A DNA stretch of 27,448 nucleotides from Roseovarius sp. (lineage in GTDB: Bacteria; Pseudomonadota; Alphaproteobacteria; Rhodobacterales; Rhodobacteraceae): assembly GCA_021767845.1 (NCBI GenBank), contig JAASSQ010000007.1, positions 1 to 27,448 on the forward strand, read 5' to 3'. Under the pieces are notes generated by a model. That model saw only the letters and a program-made list of their open reading frames with translations. It ran no database searches and was not told where the DNA came from. Shown in pieces: positions 23,521-27,448 of the stretch; position 1 is the stretch's first letter, and the number at the start of each line of letters is the position of its first letter. A program made the translations under genes and the position numbers.

Positions 23521-25150
23521 GGGAGCCTCCCTTGGCGGGGCGCAGGATGCGGATGGCGGCGTGGATCATGACGCCGCCCAGAGCGGCGAGCAGCATCGCC
23601 AGGCCCACGAGACCGGCGGTGTTGAAGGGCGTGGTGCCGGGCATGTTCACCCCGGTGAGCCCGGCCATGCGGCCGTCGCGGGCGTGGCAGCTTTCGCAGT
23701 CGAGCGCGTTTTCGGCAGGGGCGACCATGTGGGTGATCGGCCAATACATGTAGGTGTCCACGAAGCCGTATTCGCCGGAATACTCTTCGCCAGCGGCGTC
23801 CATGCCGGCCTCGATCGCCTTGGCCCAGTCGAAATTGGTCCAGAGCGCGGTGTCGGTGTCCGGGCCCCAGACATGGGTATAGACCAGCTCGTTCAGGCCG
23901 CTGTCATAGGCTTGGCGGCCTTCCATCCGCTTGAAGGGCCAGATGCGGCTGTCGGGGGCGTCGGGGGTGCCGTGGATCGGGTTGATCTCGACCGTCTGGC
24001 CGGGGTCGATCTTGCGGTCGCCGGTGGTGTATTCGACCACGCCGTTGAACCAGGCATAGACCGGCGCGACATCCTCGCCCCATTCGAAATCGCCCTTGGT
24101 GGACAGGTAGGTGTGGCGGTGGTCGCCATCGGATTCGAGGTAGTCCGACATGGCGATGGCGCGGCCCTCTTCGTCCAGCCGGCCGGCGGTGGACCAGTCC
24201 CACACCGTCTTGGTGGCCACGCCGCCGCGGGCGAACTCGGGGATGTGGCAGGTCTGGCAGGCCAGCGTGTCGGTGTGATCGTCGAGCTTCAGCCCCTTCA
24301 ATCCGGCGGGGTGGGGCGTGGGGCCGTGGCAGCTTTCGCAGGTGGCGATGCTGCGGGCCGCGCCGGGTTTGCCAGTGCCGTGCGGGTCGGTGGCCTGCAT
24401 CCTGTAGCGCGAGCCGGCCCAGTCGTGCTGGTCGCTGACATGGCAGGTTGAGCAGGTGAAATCCTCGCCCTCGGGCGACATGTGGACATCGACCGAGAGG
24501 GGCGGATCGAAAAGCGCCGAGGACAGGTCGCCGTGTTTCACGTTGTCGCCGCCGCCGCCGTAGAAATGGCAGGCGCCGCAATTGTCGCGGGTGGGCTGAC
24601 CCGCGCTGCGGGCGGCCTTGCCCAGATCGACGGGCCAGGATTTCGCGCCCGTGATGGTCTTGGAACCATCCGGGACCGGCGCCAGCGGCGGGTGGCCCGC
24701 GCCGGTGGCCGTCTTGGTATACTGGCCAGAGGTGTCGTGGCAGACAAGGCAATCGGGCGTGGCCTGCGCCTGGGCCGAGCTTTGGCGCATGTCGTCCCAG
24801 CCGTAGCCTGCGTGACAGGAGGTGCAGCGCGGCTCGTTGCCGGGCACGGCACCGCAGAACGCATTGATGACATTGCGTTTTCCCAGCATCTGGCCGGTCT
24901 CGGGATGCTCGAACTCCCATGTGAAATGGATCGAGTGCATCACCTGGTCATCGGCCTCGGTGTGGCAGGACAGGCAGGCGCGCGTGACCTCGGGGCCGGA
25001 GGCGAACTCCTTTTGCAGGATCTCGAACTTGGAATGGTCCGCGGTGCTGGCCGCGCCGGGCTGCGCGGGGGCGCTGCCGTCCTGGGCGAAGAGCGGTGCG
25101 GCCGCCCACAGGGGCAGGGCGCAGAGCGCGAGAACGCGAATCGCCTGCAT
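23513..25150 (-). CDS. Octaheme c-type cytochrome, tetrathionate-reductase (OTR) family
   Basis: 545 residues with a signal peptide (cleavage near 22, LFA/QD), eight CXXCH heme sites (starting at C59, C109, C134, C191, C233, C271, C298, C485) and one C-terminal helix (about 511-536) that would anchor it, heme domain outside, in the inner membrane. The DCLVCHDTSGQY region around heme 3 and the long heme-free stretch 303-484 resemble octaheme tetrathionate reductase of Shewanella, whose purified enzyme reduces tetrathionate, nitrite and hydroxylamine in vitro; the true substrate is unsettled. ATG 25150 is chosen because GGGAGG lies eight bases upstream and it starts the signal peptide directly. 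It is cotranscribed with the cytochrome b from an FNR-type promoter. Confidence 0.9.
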   Translation of the reverse strand: MQAIRVLALCALPLWAAAPLFAQDGSAPAQPGAASTADHSKFEILQKEFASGPEVTRACLSCHTEADDQVMHSIHFTWEFEHPETGQMLGKRNVINAFCGAVPGNEPRCTSCHAGYGWDDMRQSSAQAQATPDCLVCHDTSGQYTKTATGAGHPPLAPVPDGSKTITGAKSWPVDLGKAARSAGQPTRDNCGACHFYGGGGDNVKHGDLSSALFDPPLSVDVHMSPEGEDFTCSTCHVSDQHDWAGSRYRMQATDPHGTGKPGAARSIATCESCHGPTPHPAGLKGLKLDDHTDTLACQTCHIPEFARGGVATKTVWDWSTAGRLDEEGRAIAMSDYLESDGDHRHTYLSTKGDFEWGEDVAPVYAWFNGVVEYTTGDRKIDPGQTVEINPIHGTPDAPDSRIWPFKRMEGRQAYDSGLNELVYTHVWGPDTDTALWTNFDWAKAIEAGMDAAGEEYSGEYGFVDTYMYWPITHMVAPAENALDCESCHARDGRMAGLTGVNMPGTTPFNTAGLVGLAMLLAALGGVMIHAAIRILRPAKGGSHD

Positions 25151-25186
25151 GACCTGATCCTCCCGCAGCGACGAACACATACGGGA

Positions 25187-25228
25187 ATTAGAATGTGAAT
25201 CGGCGCTCCGGTCCTTGATCTATCTCAA
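25187..25228 (-). promoter_or_regulatory. FNR/FnrL-activated promoter of the octaheme cytochrome operon
   Basis: On the minus strand TTGAG-ATAG-ATCAA (25228-25215) matches the FNR consensus TTGAT-N4-ATCAA in 9 of 10 bases. TCTAAT (25192-25187) matches the -10 consensus in 5 of 6. The centres are 32 bp apart, which puts the box at -41.5 for a start near 25180: exact class II FNR geometry, with the box replacing the -35. The leader would be about 30 nt. Confidence 0.72.
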
Positions 25229-25253
25229 GTGGGCAGGCCGCTGCACCGCCGTC

Positions 25254-25955
25254 TTACTTGCGGGGCTTGGCCTTGAGCCGGGGGTCGTCGGGATCGGCCT
25301 CGCCGGGATAGACGAGCCCCGCCGAGATCACCAGTTTCGCCGCGTCCTCGACGCTCATGTCCAGCTCGACGATGTCTTCGCGCGGGAAGAACAACAGAAA
25401 CCCGCTGGTCGGGTTCGGCGTGGTCGGCACGAACACGCTGAGCAGGTCCGAGCCGGTTTCGGCCTTCTTGTTCACCTCGCCCTTGGCGGTGGTCGAGATG
25501 AAACCCACGGCCCAGATCCCCTTGCGTGGATACTGGATCAGACAGGCCTTTTCGAAACTGCGTTCGGATTGGGCGAACACGGTTTCGGCGATCTGCTTGA
25601 CCCCGGAATAGATCGACCGGACCACGGGCATCCGCGCCACCAGCGATTCCGCGACGCGGATCATGGATTTCCCGATCAGGCCCTTGGCGATCCAGCCAAC
25701 GATGACCGTGAAGATCAGGAATATAATAACGCCTACACCACGAAGGTTAATGCCGATATAATGCTCCGGGCGAAGGTTCGCGGGAATGAGCGGCAGCACG
25801 AAGCTGTCCACCCAGCCCATCAGCGCCCAGATCAGCCACACGGTCAGCGCCACCGGGGCGATGACGACAAGGCCGGTCAGGAAACTGGCGCGCAATCCGC
25901 CCAGCAGGCCGGGCTTGCGCGGCTTGAGCGGGTCTTCGTCGAAGGGCGTGGTCAT
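25254..25955 (-). CDS. DUF502 family membrane protein
   Basis: 233 residues. Two hydrophobic helices (about 24-48 and 71-95) in the N-terminal half are followed by a soluble beta-rich domain with the VPTTPNPTSGFLLFF motif characteristic of DUF502 proteins. The function of the family is unknown. The gene lies 103 bp downstream of psuG on the same strand and 103 bp upstream of the octaheme cytochrome start. The latter has its own promoter, so co-regulation is not implied. The C-terminus is lysine- and proline-rich. Confidence 0.88.
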   Translation of the reverse strand: MTTPFDEDPLKPRKPGLLGGLRASFLTGLVVIAPVALTVWLIWALMGWVDSFVLPLIPANLRPEHYIGINLRGVGVIIFLIFTVIVGWIAKGLIGKSMIRVAESLVARMPVVRSIYSGVKQIAETVFAQSERSFEKACLIQYPRKGIWAVGFISTTAKGEVNKKAETGSDLLSVFVPTTPNPTSGFLLFFPREDIVELDMSVEDAAKLVISAGLVYPGEADPDDPRLKAKPRK

Positions 25956-26058
25956 GGGTGCGGGACTGCGTTGAGGCGGCGATACGCGCTATCTAAGCGG
26001 TTTGGGCCAGCGCGGCAATGGGCGAGGGCGCGCGCCTGCGCAGGATGCGGAAAAACGG

Positions 26059-26979
26059 CTATTTTTCAGGCAGATCGGCGGGCATCGCGGCGGCGATCCG
26101 GGCGGCCAGCCGGGCGTTGGCGTGGATCAGCGCGACATTGGCCTCGAGCGAGGCGCCGTCGGTCATCTCGAAGATGCGGCGCAGCAGGAAGGGGGTGACG
26201 TGTTTGCCGGTGATGCCTTGCGCCGTGGCCTCGTCCTGCGCGCAGGCGATCAGCGGGTCGAGCGTGGCGCGCGGGATCTCGGCCTCTGCCGGAATGGGAT
26301 TGGCGACCAGTTGCCCGCCGGGCAGGCCAAGCTGGCGGCGCATGACATGGGCGCGGGCGATCTCGTCGGGCGTGTCGAGCCGCAGGGGCGCCGCGATCCC
26401 GGCATCGGAGGACCAGAAGGCGGGCAGGGCATCCTGCCCGTAGGCGATGACCGGCACGCCCAGAGTTTCCAGCATTTCCAATGTCTTGGGCAGATCGAGG
26501 ATGGCCTTGGCCCCGGCGCAGACCACGGTGACGGGGGTCTGGGCCAGCTCGTGCAGGTCGGCGGAGATGTCGAAGCTGTGCTCGGCGCCGCGATGCACCC
26601 CGCCGATCCCGCCGGTGGCAAAGACCGCGATCCCGGCGCGCGCGGCGGCGATCATGGTGGCCGCCACGGTGGTCGAGCCGGTGCCGCCCTGCGCGAGACA
26701 GACCGCCAGATCGGCGCGGCTGAGCTTGGCCACGTTTTCGGATCTGGCAAGCGTTTCAATGTCTTGTGCGTCGAGGCCAATGCGGATTTCGCCCCGGATC
26801 ACGGCGATGGTGGCGGGCACTGCGCCGGCCTCGCGCACCGCCTGTTCCACCGACAGCGCCGTGTCGCGGTTGCGCGGCCAGGGCATGCCGTGGGTGATGA
26901 TCGTGGATTCCAGCGCCACAATGGGGCGGCCGGTTTCCAGCGCCTCGGCGACCTCGGGGGAGGGGGCGAGCAGGGGCAT
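26059..26979 (-). CDS. psuG: Pseudouridine-5'-phosphate glycosidase
   Basis: 306 residues, the standard length. The enzyme reversibly cleaves the C-C glycosidic bond of pseudouridine 5'-phosphate to uracil and ribose 5-phosphate. Family signatures: VALESTIITHGMP (21-33, with the conserved E24), AQGGTGSTTVAATM, FATGGIGGVHRGAEHSFDISADL (metal-binding aspartates near 137-141) and CAGAKAILDLPKTLE, whose K158 corresponds to the lysine that forms the Schiff base. AAGGA stands about nine bases before the ATG. The kinase PsuK that usually makes its substrate is not in the window; the next gene downstream encodes a DUF502 protein. Confidence 0.93.
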   Translation of the reverse strand: MPLLAPSPEVAEALETGRPIVALESTIITHGMPWPRNRDTALSVEQAVREAGAVPATIAVIRGEIRIGLDAQDIETLARSENVAKLSRADLAVCLAQGGTGSTTVAATMIAAARAGIAVFATGGIGGVHRGAEHSFDISADLHELAQTPVTVVCAGAKAILDLPKTLEMLETLGVPVIAYGQDALPAFWSSDAGIAAPLRLDTPDEIARAHVMRRQLGLPGGQLVANPIPAEAEIPRATLDPLIACAQDEATAQGITGKHVTPFLLRRIFEMTDGASLEANVALIHANARLAARIAAAMPADLPEK

Positions 26980-27047
26980 CGAACGGTGTCCTTGGTTAAG
27001 GTTTCGGGCGAATCGGGGCGAACCCTCTGGTTAACAAGGCAAAATCG

Positions 27048-27102
27048 GCGTCGGCATGACGTCGGTATCACGTCGGTATTACGTCGGTATTACGTCGGTA
27101 TT
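27048..27102. repeat. Tandem 11-bp repeat upstream of rpsB
   Basis: Four contiguous copies of ACGTCGGTATT (27059-27102; the first ends in C instead of T) are preceded in phase by a degenerate copy GCGTCGGCATG (27048-27058; 8 of 11). The unit length is close to one DNA turn, so equivalent bases face the same side of the helix. The array lies in the 344-bp gene-free stretch 26980-27323 between the divergent psuG and rpsB. I see no function in 27103-27177 of that stretch. Confidence 0.92.
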
Positions 27103-27177
27103 CGCACCGGCGCGGGGCTTTGTTACCACGGCGCGCGGTGCGCGGGAATGCGCCGGAGCAGGCGAGGGGCAGGGGGG

Positions 27178-27206
27178 TTGCGCGGGGTGCGGAGCTGCTA
27201 TATACG
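27178..27206 (+). promoter_or_regulatory. Candidate rpsB promoter
   Basis: TTGCGC (27178-27183) and TATACG (27201-27206), 17 bp apart, within CTATATACG, the only A/T-rich run near the expected place. The -35 matches only in its TTG. The predicted start is near 27213, giving a leader of about 110 nt. Confidence 0.42.
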
Positions 27207-27212
27207 CGCGAC

Positions 27213-27323
27213 ACTCACACCGCAGGCATGGGCGGGCCGACAGGGGAGACATCCTTGTCCGTCCACCGGTTGAAGCGCCGCTTCTCATCCCGTGCCGAGG
27301 CGAAAACCGGAAAGGAAATAGAC
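27213..27323 (+). promoter_or_regulatory. Structured 5' leader of rpsB
   Basis: Two foldable elements are visible. One is GACAGGG (27239-27245) with CCTTGTC (27253-27259), including one G-U pair. The second is a larger domain closed by CCGGTT (27266-27271) and AACCGG (27305-27310), containing an inner hairpin GAAGC-GCC-GCTTC (27272-27284). The closing helix ends directly before the ribosome site AAAGGA (27311-27316), the position expected for autogenous control by S2. The protein-binding role is inferred from other bacteria. Confidence 0.48.
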
Positions 27324-27448
27324 ATGGCTCTTCCCGAGTTCTCCATGCGTCAGCTGCTGGAAGCTGGCGTTCACTTCGGCCACCAGACGCAGCGCTGGAA
27401 CCCCCGCATGGGCGAGTTCATCTATGGCGCGCGCAACGGCATCCACAT
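27324..27448 (+). CDS. rpsB: 30S ribosomal protein S2, 5' part (truncated by window edge)
   Basis: The ATG at 27324, with AGGA eight bases upstream, opens 41 codons to the window edge. The peptide begins MALPEFSMRQLLEAGVHFGH and continues QTQRWNPRMGEFIYGARNGIH, the highly conserved N-terminus of bacterial S2 (LLEAGVHFGHQT, RWNP.M, IYGARNGIHI). S2 binds late in 30S assembly and is needed for S1 binding. tsf normally follows rpsB but is outside the window. Confidence 0.97.
   Translation, partial: MALPEFSMRQLLEAGVHFGHQTQRWNPRMGEFIYGARNGIH

Noticed and set aside
26980..27058. psuG promoter
   Set aside because: TTGCCT and TTGTTA on the minus strand have no acceptable -10 at 16-18 bp.
1..27448. 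Mobile element, prophage, toxin-antitoxin, CRISPR or anti-phage defence island
   Set aside because: No transposase, integrase, terminal repeats, spacer array or recognised defence gene was found. Base composition and codon use look uniform across the window.

Overview
The window is GC-rich alphaproteobacterial DNA. It is almost certainly from the Rhodobacterales (Rhodobacter/Roseobacter group). The strongest sign is the left half, which carries the order ispDF / dusB(nifR3)-ntrB-ntrC / ntrY-ntrX / trkA-trkH / hfq-hflX, an arrangement characteristic of this order. The fused IspDF and an NtrC lacking the sigma-54-contacting GAFTGA loop agree. No phage, insertion sequence, CRISPR array, tRNA or rRNA was seen. 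Coding density is very high, with many 1-14 bp gene overlaps.

Layout. 1-1291 (minus): 5' end of pgpA, overlapped by the stop of ispDF. 1449-4896 (plus): dusB-ntrB-ntrC, start-to-stop coupled. 4995-8669 (plus): ntrY-ntrX, a membrane sensor kinase and its regulator. 8711-9184 (minus): a small lipoprotein. 9283-13831 (plus): trkA-trkH (K+ uptake), then hfq-hflX, which overlap by TTGA. 13841-18021 (minus): an SMR exporter, a Bcr/CflA-type MFS exporter, a small K+ channel, a FrnE-like DsbA protein and an AMP-forming acyl-CoA ligase. 18088-18711 (plus): an XRE-cupin regulator divergent from the ligase. 18745-20724 (minus): a YejA-like peptide-binding protein followed by a 37-residue entericidin-like lipoprotein. 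20999-22861 (plus): 3-hydroxybutyrate dehydrogenase and a patatin-like lipase. 22858-25150 (minus): an octaheme cytochrome c of the tetrathionate-reductase family with a four-helix cytochrome b. 25254-26979 (minus): a DUF502 membrane protein and pseudouridine-5'-phosphate glycosidase. 27324-end (plus): 5' end of rpsB with a structured leader.

The main non-textbook signals are regulatory or modular. (1) At 20805-20914 a good promoter is followed by two stem-loops, the second a strong intrinsic terminator, with no protein gene between: a probable ~75-nt sRNA, or less likely a bdhA attenuator. (2) The octaheme cytochrome/cytochrome b pair is preceded by an FNR-type box placed exactly where a class II activated promoter needs it relative to a TCTAAT -10. 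This suggests an oxygen-regulated quinol-to-periplasm electron-transfer module of unknown substrate. (3) Four exact tandem copies of an 11-bp unit, plus a degenerate fifth in phase, lie upstream of the rpsB promoter. (4) A 9-bp inverted repeat surrounds the -35 of the XRE-cupin promoter, whose predicted start of transcription falls almost on the ATG.

Working together: NtrBC and NtrYX sense nitrogen or redox state; TrkAH and the small channel handle K+; Hfq/HflX act in RNA and ribosome control; BdhA and perhaps the patatin belong to polyhydroxybutyrate/ketone-body use. Family assignments rest on motifs read by eye; no database search was run.
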